From the NCBI GenBank assembly GCA_031547595.1, contig JAVBRU010000041.1:1-15065 (forward strand): 15,065 bases of DNA, in the 5' to 3' direction. The position numbers were made by a program, and so were the translations under genes. Position 1 is the stretch's first letter, and each line of letters begins with the position of its first letter. This document shows, in pieces, positions 6,477 through 13,462 of this stretch. The stretch comes from JAVBRU01 sp031547595. Its GTDB lineage: Bacteria; Bacillota; Clostridia; Christensenellales; Aristaeellaceae. A model generated the notes under the pieces. The model saw only the letters and a list, made by a program, of their open reading frames with translations. It ran no database searches and was not told the DNA's origin.

Positions 6477-6505
6477 AAAGGGGTGCCCACCACGGGCCCC
6501 CCTTT
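6477..6505. terminator. rho-independent terminator, probably shared by convergent genes
   Basis: AAAGGGG-T-GCCC (6477-6488) pairs with GGGC-C-CCCCTTT (6494-6505) around the 5-base loop ACCAC with one internal T/C mismatch. A-rich and T-rich flanks on both sides suit termination of the small HTH gene (+) and of the Ig-like protein gene (-, ending at 6526). Confidence 0.75.
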
Positions 6506-6525
6506 GCTTTGCACTCCGCCTGTTT

Positions 6526-8355
6526 TTACAGGGGCCAGTTGGCGACGACCGTAAGCCACCCTAATGAATCTCCTGCTTGATTATAATGCTCTACTTTGAT
6601 TTGCACGGAGCCAGTTTCGTTACTGTTTGTTCTGAGCGTCATGGACAACATATGATCTGTGTAAGTACCCGCACCCGTCACCAAATCTCCAGAAATCGTG
6701 CACAGCACTTCATAAGCATCCGCGCCCGAAACAGCATAAGAAAATGCAATGTCGGTATCGGGATGGAAACGACGATCCGGTGAATCGGCAAAAAAATTGA
6801 AGTTAGAAATACCAGCATCTATACCACAAACGGTATAGTTTTCGGTAACCGTATGGGTGTCCCCGGCCTCATTGGTGACTACTAGGCGAAGATATTCACT
6901 GCCCACAGCACCCGCCGTGAAGGGGACATAGCTACCGTCGAGAATGCTTGGCCCCAGGTGGGAAGACCAGGCATACGCCGCTTGCCCTGCTTTTGCGGTA
7001 GCAGTGTAATCCTTTCCGGTAGTGACATACCCTTTGTAGCCTGCATTATAAGAGATGGAGAAGGACGCGTCAGGCGCGGCATACACGGTGCAGCCGACAG
7101 CGGCGGAATCCCTGGTATCGCCCGCAGGAGTGATCGCGGTGCATACGATGCTGGCCGCGTCGGGTGCGCCGGGCGTATAGAAAATGCTGCTGCCCATGCC
7201 GATGTCGATGTCGTTTTCCGTCCAAATATAGGTTTCATCAGCCTGCGAAACCACAGAAAGGGTATATTGCTTGCCTGCTGTCAGCAGGTGATCATAGCCC
7301 GGATTGGTGCCGGTGAGGGTGATGACAGGCTGCTGCGCGGGGGCATAGACGGTGCAATCGACAGCAGCGGAGGCCGTGGTGTCGCCCGCAGGATTGGTGG
7401 CGGTGCATACGATGCTGACCGCGCCGGGTGCGCCAGGCGTATAGGAAATGCTGTTGCCCGTGCCGATCGGAGTGCCATTTGCCGTCCAGGCATAGGTTTC
7501 CTGAGCAATCGGCACCACGGAGAGGGAGTATTGCTTGCCTGTTGTCAGCTGGTGAGCATAGTCCAAACTGGTGCCGGCGAGGGTAATGACCGGCTGCTGC
7601 GCGGGGGCATAAATGTTGCAAATGACAGCAGCGGAGGCCTTGCTGTTTCCCTGAGGATTGGTGGCGGTGCACACGATGCTGACTGTGCCGGGTGCGCCGG
7701 GATCATAGGAAATGATGCCGTGCGGACCGATGTCGGTGCCGTTCGCCGTCCATGCATATGTCTCATTTGCCTGAATATATACGGAGAGACTATACCTCTT
7801 GCCAACAGTCAGCTGGTTGGCATAACCCGGATTGGTACCGCTGACGCTGATGACCGGCTGCTCCATGGCGGCATACACGGTAACGGTATGCACGGCAGCG
7901 GCGCTTACCTGATCGCCCTTGGTTGCCACGCATTTTACCTCTATCACGCCAGGGTACTTGGGATAGAATTTACATTCAGAATTGCTGAAAGTGAAGGGAA
8001 GATCACCAGACAGGCTGAAGCTGTACTGCGCGGAGGAGTCTTTGTTGACAATGGTTACCTCGCATATCTCGTTCACTGTAACCGTCGAGGGCCCCGCAAG
8101 CTGCGGAGTATCTGGGATCACTTTCAAATCAACCGCCGGACTGGTGGCGCGCAGCAACTGCCCATCGCTGCTGTTGGTGACGCGGCAGGCATAAGCTCCT
8201 GTATCATCAAGTTTTACGGCGGAAAGGTTGAGCGTATTGCCGGTTTCGCCCATCAGCAGCTGTCCGTCTTTGTACCATTGATAGTTCACAAAGCCGTTGC
8301 AGTTGCCAGCCGTCACAGCGAACAGTACCTGCGTGCCCTGTTCTACCGCGCCCAC
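6526..8355 (-). CDS. Ig-like repeat segment of the secreted protein
   Basis: 609 aa open from an internal GTG; the frame is open a little further upstream to the frameshift near 8407. Residues 1-80 form a recognisable Ig-like domain (YQWYKDGQLL, then DDTGAYACRVTN, with the core Trp and Cys). Residues 81-161 form a second, more diverged beta domain. Residues about 162-425 hold three 88-residue repeats, each opening with VYA and PVI and containing W near YAWTANGT and C in SIVCTA; a diverged fourth copy follows to about 510, and a distinct beta-rich domain ends the protein. No LPXTG signal, C-terminal helix or lysine-rich tail is present, so no sortase anchoring is seen. Probable role: extracellular adhesion or a surface stalk (inference). 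Confidence 0.75.
   Translation of the reverse strand: MGAVEQGTQVLFAVTAGNCNGFVNYQWYKDGQLLMGETGNTLNLSAVKLDDTGAYACRVTNSSDGQLLRATSPAVDLKVIPDTPQLAGPSTVTVNEICEVTIVNKDSSAQYSFSLSGDLPFTFSNSECKFYPKYPGVIEVKCVATKGDQVSAAAVHTVTVYAAMEQPVISVSGTNPGYANQLTVGKRYSLSVYIQANETYAWTANGTDIGPHGIISYDPGAPGTVSIVCTATNPQGNSKASAAVICNIYAPAQQPVITLAGTSLDYAHQLTTGKQYSLSVVPIAQETYAWTANGTPIGTGNSISYTPGAPGAVSIVCTATNPAGDTTASAAVDCTVYAPAQQPVITLTGTNPGYDHLLTAGKQYTLSVVSQADETYIWTENDIDIGMGSSIFYTPGAPDAASIVCTAITPAGDTRDSAAVGCTVYAAPDASFSISYNAGYKGYVTTGKDYTATAKAGQAAYAWSSHLGPSILDGSYVPFTAGAVGSEYLRLVVTNEAGDTHTVTENYTVCGIDAGISNFNFFADSPDRRFHPDTDIAFSYAVSGADAYEVLCTISGDLVTGAGTYTDHMLSMTLRTNSNETGSVQIKVEHYNQAGDSLGWLTVVANWPL
7078..7869 (-). repeat. three tandem 264-bp repeats inside the Ig-like gene
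   Basis: The plus-strand landmark GGCATA (GGCATACACGG in the outer copies) recurs at 7078, 7342, 7606 and 7870, spaced exactly 264 bp (88 codons) each time. The copies centred on 7342 and 7606 look most alike over long stretches (for example GGCTGCTGCGCGGGGGCATA in both). Such repeats allow copy-number change by recombination and can collapse in assembly. Confidence 0.8.
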
Positions 8356-8523
8356 CGGGGCCTCAGACAGCGTGGCGGTGGGCTGCGTAGGCAGTACGGC
8401 GGCGATGGGGATCTAATGCCAAGGCTTCCCCGCAGGTGAAGCCCTCGGCGGTTTCTGCAACAAACACTTCGGGCAGCTTGGCAGGGATAGGTTTGCCCTT
8501 GAGGGTGAGCCAGTTATAGATCG

Positions 8524-8904
8524 CTATCGGCCCCCACTGCGCGGCGGGCGCGTTGGCGGCGCGGAGCTTGATGGTAGCCTGCCGTGCGTCTGCAATTTGG
8601 AATGCATTGGCCAGCATCGCCAGCATGTTGGCGGGTGGCACGGGGTTTGTTCGTCTATTTGCGGTATGTTCAGCCCCTCAAACACCCCGGCTTTGACCAG
8701 CGCTTCCTGCGCATCGCCGGATAGCTCCAGCGCGGCGGAGACCATCTCGAAAAGCAGAGGGTAGGAGAGGGGCGTATCTTCCAATACGTCAAATTGTTCC
8801 AATACCAGTGCTTCGGGTGTGGCATAACGCGCCTGTGCGAAGCTCAAGGGCAGCACAAGCAGCACGGCAACCATCAACAGCCATGCCCAGTTCTTCTTGC
8901 TCAC
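8524..8904 (-). CDS. N-terminal segment with signal peptide (frameshifted fragment)
   Basis: The open frame runs 126 codons, but only about the first 87 residues are genuine; after QIDEQT the frame changes at a C4 run and the remainder (rich in C, P, R and S) is an out-of-frame read. A classical Sec signal peptide is visible: basic MSKKNW, hydrophobic AWLLMVAVLLVLPLSF, and a likely cleavage after AQA. A helical stretch follows (LLFEMVSAALELSGDAQEALVKAG), which with the middle segment (NMLAMLANAF, AQWGPIAIYNWL) is faintly reminiscent of S-layer homology repeats. That domain call is weak. Confidence 0.6.
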   Translation of the reverse strand: MSKKNWAWLLMVAVLLVLPLSFAQARYATPEALVLEQFDVLEDTPLSYPLLFEMVSAALELSGDAQEALVKAGVFEGLNIPQIDEQTPCHPPTCWRCWPMHSKLQTHGRLPSSSAPPTRPPRSGGR

Positions 8905-8981
8905 AAATATTCCTCCTCAATATGCAGTTCGATATGTGTACGGTGCTTCGGCGTGAAGTACGGCTCATCTCAATCGACTAC

Positions 8982-9010
8982 ATCATACCATATTTTTCTG
9001 TCGGATTCAA
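8982..9010 (-). promoter_or_regulatory. predicted promoter of the Ig-like protein gene
   Basis: On the - strand, TTGAAT (9010-9005, 4 of 6) and TATGAT (8987-8982, 5 of 6) are separated by 17 bp, giving a leader of about 70 bases before GTG 8904. Confidence 0.5.
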
Positions 9011-9063
9011 TCCTTTGGCATCAGAAAGTTACATTGCAACATTTTGCGAAAAGGAGCGTCGAA

Positions 9064-9096
9064 GAGGGCTGCAGCAACTCATTTTCCACAGCCCTC
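9064..9096. other. inverted repeat between cupin and Ig-like genes
   Basis: GAGGGCTG (9064-9071) pairs with CAGCCCTC (9089-9096) around a 17-base loop. It lies 44 bases downstream of the cupin stop on the - strand and upstream of the Ig-like promoter, so it could help end cupin transcription. There is no T run in either direction, so it is not called a terminator. Confidence 0.35.
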
Positions 9097-9139
9097 CGGG
9101 ACCACCTTTGGATGATTCAGGAGCTATTGAGTTGTTATT

Positions 9140-9673
9140 TTATTCTGCATCATCAGAGTCTGCTTTGGTGCAGTGAATCGTCCCCGCAGGGTGCTGGGGT
9201 GGGGCGTAAATCGAATAGAGCTTGATAGGTGTTGTGCCAGTGTTGACGAGGTTGTGCCAGGTCCCGGCAGGAATCACAATGGCGGAATCTTCCGTGACCC
9301 GGCGCCGGTACGTGAGGCTGGTTTCGGTCGCGCCCATCATCATCAAGCCCTCACCTTGCTCCAAGCGCAGGAACTGATCCAGATTATCGTGCATTTCCAG
9401 CCCGATTTCGCCGCCCGGCGCAATGCACATCAGGGTGATTTGCAGGTGCGTCCCTGTCCAAATCGCGTGGCGGAAATAAGGATTTGTGAGCGTGGCGGTG
9501 TGAATATCAAACACATAAGGATCAGGGCCATAATCCGGGCCGATGGTGTTGCAGCGCCGGGTGCAGCAGGGCGGATCGATAGGGTCGGGGATTGGTGTGA
9601 TAGGGCAGCAGATGGGCCGGCATTGACAGCAGCGAGAGCAGGTGCTATAAGTGCCAAATTGATAGGATAACAT
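9140..9673 (-). CDS. cupin-domain protein with a cysteine-rich N-terminus
   Basis: 177 aa. Residues 12-41 contain nine cysteines (C12, C15, C16, C18, C22, C23, C36, C37, C41) in a proline- and arginine-rich tail. A single cupin barrel follows from about residue 50 (GPDPYVFDIHTATL). Motif 1 reads GLEMHDNLDQFLRLEQGEG, with E93 and H95 as likely metal ligands and no second His of the classical HxH; motif 2 is complete as IPAGTWHNLVN (P135, H140, N144). Relatives with LE.H...DQF.R and a SIYAPP.H ending are familiar in spore-forming Firmicutes. ATG 9673 has AGGGGGAT 8-9 bases upstream. The Cys-rich tail suggests metal binding or disulfide cross-linking, perhaps in the spore coat; this is inference, as is any substrate. 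Confidence 0.85.
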   Translation of the reverse strand: MLSYQFGTYSTCSRCCQCRPICCPITPIPDPIDPPCCTRRCNTIGPDYGPDPYVFDIHTATLTNPYFRHAIWTGTHLQITLMCIAPGGEIGLEMHDNLDQFLRLEQGEGLMMMGATETSLTYRRRVTEDSAIVIPAGTWHNLVNTGTTPIKLYSIYAPPQHPAGTIHCTKADSDDAE

Positions 9674-9718
9674 CTATTTTATCCCCCTTTGAAGGGTAAG
9701 CTGAGTTTGTGTTAAAAC

Positions 9719-9732
9719 CAAGGATATCCTTG
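9719..9732. promoter_or_regulatory. palindrome upstream of the cupin gene
   Basis: CAAGGATATCCTTG is a perfect 14-bp palindrome 46 bp upstream of the cupin start codon. No convincing sigma-A promoter was found beside it. It could be an operator or a small hairpin; only the symmetry is certain. Confidence 0.35.
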
Positions 9733-9869
9733 CGGATGCCTTGAGCGGTGATCCATTATCAGTCTATGGGGCAGCTGTTTTGTGTGTGCAGGTTATGCGG
9801 GGGAAAATCTTGTGGAGAATGATGGAAAATGTCGAATATTGGGTGGGCGGCATATGAAATAGGAATATT

Positions 9870-9904
9870 AAAAACGAGCGGAGTTTGTGACAACGCTCGT
9901 TTTT
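9870..9904. terminator. bidirectional rho-independent terminator
   Basis: AAAAACGAGCG (9870-9880) pairs over 11 bp with CGCTCGTTTTT (9894-9904) around a 13-base loop. It lies 39 bases past the nitroreductase stop on the - strand, where the A-run becomes the terminal T-run. The remaining gap to the cupin start (9674-9869) holds only the palindrome at 9719. Confidence 0.82.
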
Positions 9905-9942
9905 GTCGTAGAAGGTGGTTGCAATGAAAGCCCTGCGGCAGG

Positions 9943-10500
9943 TCAATCAATCACCGTGATTTTATTGCCCGCAATCGTGGGCGGCTCCTTGGTATCCGTC
10001 GGGATACCCACCGCAATAGCAATCACAAAATCATAATTCTCCGGGAATTTGAGGGCGCGCTTGATCTCCTGTGCGCGCCTGCCTGCAAACGCTTCCCTCG
10101 GCAGCCCCAGGATCACAGAGCCCAGCCCCAGGCTTTCGGCTGCAAGCGCGATATTCTGGACCGCGATGCCGCAGTCCACAGGCGCAAAACCGCTCTCGGC
10201 GCTGGCGCTGATGAATATCACCGTAGGCGCATGATAGAAGATGGTGTAGTTTGGGTCCAAAAAGCGCGGGCTGCGCATGGTTTCGGCGCGGCTGTTCACA
10301 TTCTCGCGGGCGGCTTCGTTGATGTCTGCCAGCAGTGCTTGGTTTTGCACGGCAGTGAAGTGCCAGGGTTGGCGGTTGGCGGCGGTGGGGGATTGAATGG
10401 CTGCGTCCAGCAGCGCTTGCAGCTGCTCCCCGGTCAGGGGTGTGGCCTCGTACGCGCGGTGGCTGCGGCGGCTTTTGATGAGGGATAAAGTTTCATTCAT
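9943..10500 (-). CDS. nitroreductase-family FMN oxidoreductase
   Basis: 185 aa, typical of the small clostridial nitroreductases. These flavoproteins use NAD(P)H to reduce nitro groups, quinones or flavins in the cytoplasm, usually as dimers. Visible family marks: the N-terminal SRRSHRAYEATPL (FMN phosphate-binding arginines), IQSPTAANRQPWHF (the S-x-x-N-x-Q-P-W flavin loop), APVDCGIAVQNIALAAESLGLGSVI (dimer-interface helix), and the FMN-binding end VIAIAVGIPTDTKEPP. ATG 10500 has AAGGAGG 8-9 bases upstream. It is divergent from tadA across about 60 bp. A clear promoter was not found on the - strand, so the palindrome at 10524-10540 may control it as well. The physiological substrate is unknown. 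Confidence 0.9.
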   Translation of the reverse strand: MNETLSLIKSRRSHRAYEATPLTGEQLQALLDAAIQSPTAANRQPWHFTAVQNQALLADINEAARENVNSRAETMRSPRFLDPNYTIFYHAPTVIFISASAESGFAPVDCGIAVQNIALAAESLGLGSVILGLPREAFAGRRAQEIKRALKFPENYDFVIAIAVGIPTDTKEPPTIAGNKITVID

Positions 10501-10516
10501 GGGTGGAACCTCCTTC

Positions 10517-10545
10517 TTGATGGATCACAAAACCTGTGATATGAT
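10517..10545 (+). promoter_or_regulatory. promoter of tadA
   Basis: TTGATG (10517-10522, 4 of 6) and TATGAT (10540-10545, 5 of 6) are separated by exactly 17 bp. Transcription would start near 10552, right at the ribosome binding site GGGAG, giving a leader of only about 15 bases. Confidence 0.6.
10524..10540. promoter_or_regulatory. candidate operator inside the tadA promoter spacer
   Basis: ATCACA-N5-TGTGAT is a perfect inverted repeat (6-bp arms, centre 10532) that fills the -35/-10 spacer of the tadA promoter and lies within the divergent region shared with the nitroreductase gene. A dimeric repressor bound here would exclude RNA polymerase. The regulator is not encoded next to it. Confidence 0.5.
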
Positions 10546-10566
10546 GCACATAGGGAGTTGATGCGT

Positions 10567-11025
10567 ATGTCTATGCACGAAGCCTTTATGCGTGCAGCGT
10601 TGGAAATCGCTGCCAAGGACGAAAACGAAGTGCCGGTGGGCGCCGTGGTGGTGCATGAGGGGCAGATTATCGCCAGCGCACACAATCACCGCGAAAGCGG
10701 GGAGCCCTTCGCCCATGCCGAAATGCTGGCTATGCAACAGGCTTGCCAAATCCTTGGCACGCGGCGGCTTTCGGGCTGCACATTGTATGTGACGCTGGAG
10801 CCTTGCCCCATGTGTGCCGGGGCGATGGTGATGGCGCAGCTGGGGGCATGCGTGTATGGTGCGCCGGATGCACGGCAGGGCTGCTGCGGCAGCGTGTATG
10901 ACATTCCGCAGGACAGGCATTTCTATCACCATGTGCGCTGCTATGGCGGCATACTGCACGAGGAATGCGCGGCACTGCTCAAAACCTTTTTTGAAAGCAA
11001 GCGCAAACCTGCTTCTACATTATAG
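10567..11025 (+). CDS. tadA: tRNA-specific adenosine deaminase
   Basis: 152 aa from ATG 10567. It converts adenosine to inosine at the wobble position (A34) of tRNA-Arg(ACG), allowing decoding of CGN codons. The deaminase zinc site is complete: H50-A-E52 in PFAHAEM (zinc ligand and proton-shuttling Glu) and P79-C80-P-M-C83 in LEPCPMCAGA (two zinc cysteines), with VPVGAVVV and AHNHRE as family landmarks. TTG 10558 and ATGs at 10561, 10567 and 10573 are all in frame; 10567 is preferred because it sits 9 bases from GGGAG. The C-terminal HHVRCYGGILHEECAALLKTFF is typical. No terminator is evident before the next promoter. Confidence 0.95.
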   Translation: MSMHEAFMRAALEIAAKDENEVPVGAVVVHEGQIIASAHNHRESGEPFAHAEMLAMQQACQILGTRRLSGCTLYVTLEPCPMCAGAMVMAQLGACVYGAPDARQGCCGSVYDIPQDRHFYHHVRCYGGILHEECAALLKTFFESKRKPASTL

Positions 11026-11111
11026 CATGCACCCACGCTGCCTTGCAAGCGGTCAAAACTTGTCCAATTCATGAACAAGCTGTAACTTTATTCAATTCAT
11101 CGCCAAATGGG

Positions 11112-11140
11112 TTGCGGCAATCAAAAATGTGTGCGATAAT
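11112..11140 (+). promoter_or_regulatory. predicted promoter of the secreted foldase gene
   Basis: TTGCGG (11112-11117, 3 of 6) and GATAAT (11135-11140, 5 of 6) are separated by 17 bp. The leader to ATG 11198 would be about 50 bases. Confidence 0.45.
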
Positions 11141-11197
11141 ACTATGAGTGAATCAACCGTTGCTGGGCAATGGGAATCGAGAAAGGAACATCATTGT

Positions 11198-12490
11198 ATG
11201 AACAAAACCCTGCGTTTTCTGGCACTTTGCATTGCCTTGGTAATGCTGGCGGTGGCCATGCCCGTGTTTGCGGAGGATGCTACCACCGAACCTACCGAAT
11301 CTGCCACGCCTACCGAGGAAGTCGAAATCACTGATCCCGTGCTGGCCACCGTTGACGGCAAAGAAATTCTCCAGAGCGAAGTGGAATATATCGCATATGC
11401 GCTGTATTACTACCAATACACCGAATCTGCCACCGATTATCAAGCTGGCCTTGATTACATCATCCAGCAGATGCTGATTGACGCGCAGATTGCCAAGCTG
11501 GGCTTGGATCAGTTTACCGATGAAGAAAACGCGGCGTTTGAGCTGGATGCGCAGGAGCAGCGTGCCGAGCTGGTCGAAAGCTACATCGCCACCTACAAAA
11601 CGGCCGAAAGCACTGAGGAAGACTTGGTTGCGCTCAAGGCGGAAGCTGAAGAGTACTGCGATTCTGTTGGCTATAGCCTGGACGACCTCATCAAAAGTCT
11701 GAAGCAGGAAGCTTCTTATACGCGCCTTGACGAGCAGCTCCTCGCAAACACTGCTGCGCCCACCGAGGACGATATCACTGCAACCTTCAACCAATATGCA
11801 CAGCAGTACAAGGACATGTATGAAGGCAACATCATGATGTACGAGTACTACACCCAGTACTATGGCTACGAATCCTGGTATACCCCGGAAGGCTACCGCA
11901 ATGTGTTGCACATCCTGCTGGATGTGGACGATGCGCTGCTGACCGATTATCAGGACAAAGTAGCGCTGCTTGAAGAAGCGTCCAGCGCAGAAACCCCTGC
12001 CGAAGACGCCGTGACCCAGGCCGATGTGGATGCCGCCAAGGCCGCTATCCTGGCCGCTTGCCAGGCGCAGCTGGACGAAATCTATGCCAAGCTGGAAGCT
12101 GGCGAGACCTTCCAATCCCTGATCCCCGCCTACAACACCGATCCTGGTATGCAGGACGAGGCGATGGTGGCCGCGGGCTATCCCGTGCATGCCGAGAGCG
12201 TTTTGTATGATGCCGCCTTCACTGCCGGCGCGTTCAGCGACAAAATGCAGAAAATCGGCGACGTCAGCGATCCTATCATTTCCAGCTTTGGCGTGCATGT
12301 GATGTACTACCTCAGCGATCTGCCCGCTGGTTTTGTGGAAATCGACGAAGCCATCCGTGCCGAGATCGAACAGTACCTGATCAACAACCAGGCGAACGCT
12401 GCCTACCAGGCTGCGTTTGAACAGTGGGAAGCTGAAGCGAACATCGTCTACGACGAAGAGGCCCTCAATGCCCTCATGAGTGGGTACTAA
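11198..12490 (+). CDS. secreted parvulin-type peptidyl-prolyl isomerase (SurA/PrsA-like)
   Basis: 430 aa. It is a likely extracytoplasmic foldase. A Sec signal peptide (MNKTLRFLALCIALVMLAV, cleavage after PVFA) precedes an acidic Thr/Glu linker. LALC is not a proper lipobox, so unlike PrsA it is probably not lipid-anchored. Residues about 47-200 form a SurA-N-like helical domain beginning PVLATVDGKEILQSEVEYIA. A tyrosine-rich stretch (about 214-232) leads to the parvulin core: RNVLHILLDVDD near residue 234, an Ala/Glu-rich insertion, and GDVSDPIISSFGVHVMYYL near 355-369, the family's signature end strand. The usual G-D-L-G core is poorly kept, so isomerase activity is uncertain. ATG 11198 has AAAGGAA about 10 bases upstream; the open frame reaches further but across the promoter. 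A terminator follows. Confidence 0.82.
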   Translation: MNKTLRFLALCIALVMLAVAMPVFAEDATTEPTESATPTEEVEITDPVLATVDGKEILQSEVEYIAYALYYYQYTESATDYQAGLDYIIQQMLIDAQIAKLGLDQFTDEENAAFELDAQEQRAELVESYIATYKTAESTEEDLVALKAEAEEYCDSVGYSLDDLIKSLKQEASYTRLDEQLLANTAAPTEDDITATFNQYAQQYKDMYEGNIMMYEYYTQYYGYESWYTPEGYRNVLHILLDVDDALLTDYQDKVALLEEASSAETPAEDAVTQADVDAAKAAILAACQAQLDEIYAKLEAGETFQSLIPAYNTDPGMQDEAMVAAGYPVHAESVLYDAAFTAGAFSDKMQKIGDVSDPIISSFGVHVMYYLSDLPAGFVEIDEAIRAEIEQYLINNQANAAYQAAFEQWEAEANIVYDEEALNALMSGY

Positions 12491-12500
12491 TTGAACTTTG

Positions 12501-12536
12501 ACAGCCGTGTGCTTTGCGCATGCGGCTGTTTTTTTT
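12501..12536 (+). terminator. rho-independent terminator after the foldase gene
   Basis: ACAGCCG (12501-12507) pairs with CGGCTGT (12523-12529). The inner arms TGTGC and GCGCA also pair with one wobble and a 2-base bulge, and eight T's follow (12529-12536). Confidence 0.88.
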
Positions 12537-12558
12537 GAGTTTTTAGGCATAATTATGG

Positions 12559-12587
12559 TAGGCAATTTTCTTTTAATCCTGTATAAT
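12559..12587 (+). promoter_or_regulatory. promoter of the nfnAB operon
   Basis: TAGGCA (12559-12564, 4 of 6) and a perfect TATAAT (12582-12587) are separated by 17 bp. Transcription would start near 12594, so the leader before ATG 12614 is only about 20 bases and begins almost at the ribosome binding site GGAGG. Confidence 0.65.
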
Positions 12588-12613
12588 GATTGCACTGTAA
12601 GGAGGGGAAGCCT

Positions 12614-13462
12614 ATGTATCCGATCTTGGAGAAAGAATTTTTGAACGACAGTGTTTTTCGCGCAGTGATTGCCGCGCCCTTGATAGCAAAAAAGGCACAG
12701 CCCGGCCAGTTTGTGATTATCCGTACCGACGACAAGGGCGAGCGCATTCCGCTCACCATTTCTGATTATGACGCGCAGGCGGGCAGCATCACGCTGGTGG
12801 TGCAGGTGGTGGGCGCTACCACCCTCAGCTTCAGCAAAATGCAGCCGGGCGATGTGCTGGCCGATGTGGTCGGGCCACTGGGCAAGCCCTCGGAGCTGGA
12901 GGGCCTCCAAAAAGTGGCTGTTATTGGCGGGGGCGTGGGCTGCGCCATTGCCTATCCCGTGGCCAAGAAGCTGCACGCGCTGGGCGCACAGGTGGACAGC
13001 GTGATCGGCTTTCGCAGCAAGGATCTGGTGATATTCGAAAAAGAATTTGCGGCGGTGTCCCGCTCTCTGTCGCTGATGACCGATGACGGCAGCGCCGGGG
13101 CGAAGGGCCTTGTTACCGATGCGCTGAAAGCACTGATTGAGGCTGGCAATGAGTATGATGAAGTGATCGCCATCGGGCCGCTGATTATGATGAAGTTTGT
13201 GGCGAAGCTCACCAAGGAATATGGCATCAAGACCATCGTCAGCATGAATCCCATCATGATCGACGGCACCGGCATGTGCGGCGGTTGCCGCCTGCGCGTG
13301 GATGGCAAGATGAAGTTCGCCTGTGTGGATGGGCCGGATTTTGACGGGCATCTGGTGGATTTTGACGAGATGATGATGCGCAACCGCGCCTTTATGGATG
13401 CCGAGCGACACGCCTATGAGGCCGAGTGCAATCTGCTGAAGGGAGGGAACGTCCATGCCTAA
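12614..13462 (+). CDS. nfnA: NADH-dependent ferredoxin:NADP+ oxidoreductase, small subunit
   Basis: 282 aa. It is the FAD and [2Fe-2S] subunit of the cytoplasmic bifurcating transhydrogenase that couples NADPH, NAD+ and ferredoxin; annotated in some genomes as a sulfide dehydrogenase or glutamate synthase-associated subunit. The N-terminal flavin domain has PGQFVIIR and ERIPLTISD (R44, P46-L47-T48). The NAD-binding domain has VAVIGGGVGCAIAYPVAK near residues 100-117. The [2Fe-2S] site is DGTGMCGGCR (D217, C222, C225) plus FACVDGPDFDGH (C237), matching the Asp plus three Cys ligation known for NfnA. ATG 12614 follows AAGGAGGGG. Its stop overlaps the start of the next gene by 8 bp. PyrK-type and HydG-like paralogues share the fold, but the partner gene settles the call. 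Confidence 0.92.
   Translation: MYPILEKEFLNDSVFRAVIAAPLIAKKAQPGQFVIIRTDDKGERIPLTISDYDAQAGSITLVVQVVGATTLSFSKMQPGDVLADVVGPLGKPSELEGLQKVAVIGGGVGCAIAYPVAKKLHALGAQVDSVIGFRSKDLVIFEKEFAAVSRSLSLMTDDGSAGAKGLVTDALKALIEAGNEYDEVIAIGPLIMMKFVAKLTKEYGIKTIVSMNPIMIDGTGMCGGCRLRVDGKMKFACVDGPDFDGHLVDFDEMMMRNRAFMDAERHAYEAECNLLKGGNVHA

Larger units (their letters stand above)
6526..8904 (-). pseudogene. secreted Ig-like repeat protein, interrupted by two frameshifts
   Basis: Read as one gene this encodes about 793 aa, split over three frame segments. Segment 1 starts at GTG 8904, behind GAGGAGG 7 bases upstream. It must shift by -1 at a C4 run (plus-strand GGGG 8642-8645) to enter segment 2, which continues as PPANMLAMLANAFQIADAR and later YNWLTLKGKPIPAKLPEVF. 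Segment 2 must then shift by +1 at a second C4 run (GGGG 8407-8410) to join the Ig-like part (IAAVLPTQPTATLSEAPVG). The two shifts cancel, so the first and last segments share a frame. Coding-like sequence persists through the middle segment. Either both indels are sequencing or assembly errors in homopolymers, or the gene is freshly broken. Only the frame changes are certain. Confidence 0.75.

Noticed and set aside
6958..8439. A 493-codon open frame on the + strand
   Set aside because: It lies antisense to the Ig-like repeats and its apparent internal repeats mirror the 264-bp DNA repeats. The - strand product has Ig-fold Trp/Cys positions and a signal peptide; the + strand product has neither.
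8642..8660. Programmed -1 frameshift site in the Ig-like gene
   Set aside because: The local codons CAA ACC CCG do not form an X-XXY-YYZ slippery heptamer, and a second shift in the opposite direction would also be needed downstream.
9750..9945. Two overlapping 60-codon open frames on the - strand and possible sigma-E-like CATAGACT for the cupin gene
   Set aside because: The frames overlap a terminator, lack ribosome binding sites and have no motif. The CATAGACT has no matching -35 element, so a sporulation promoter is not supported.
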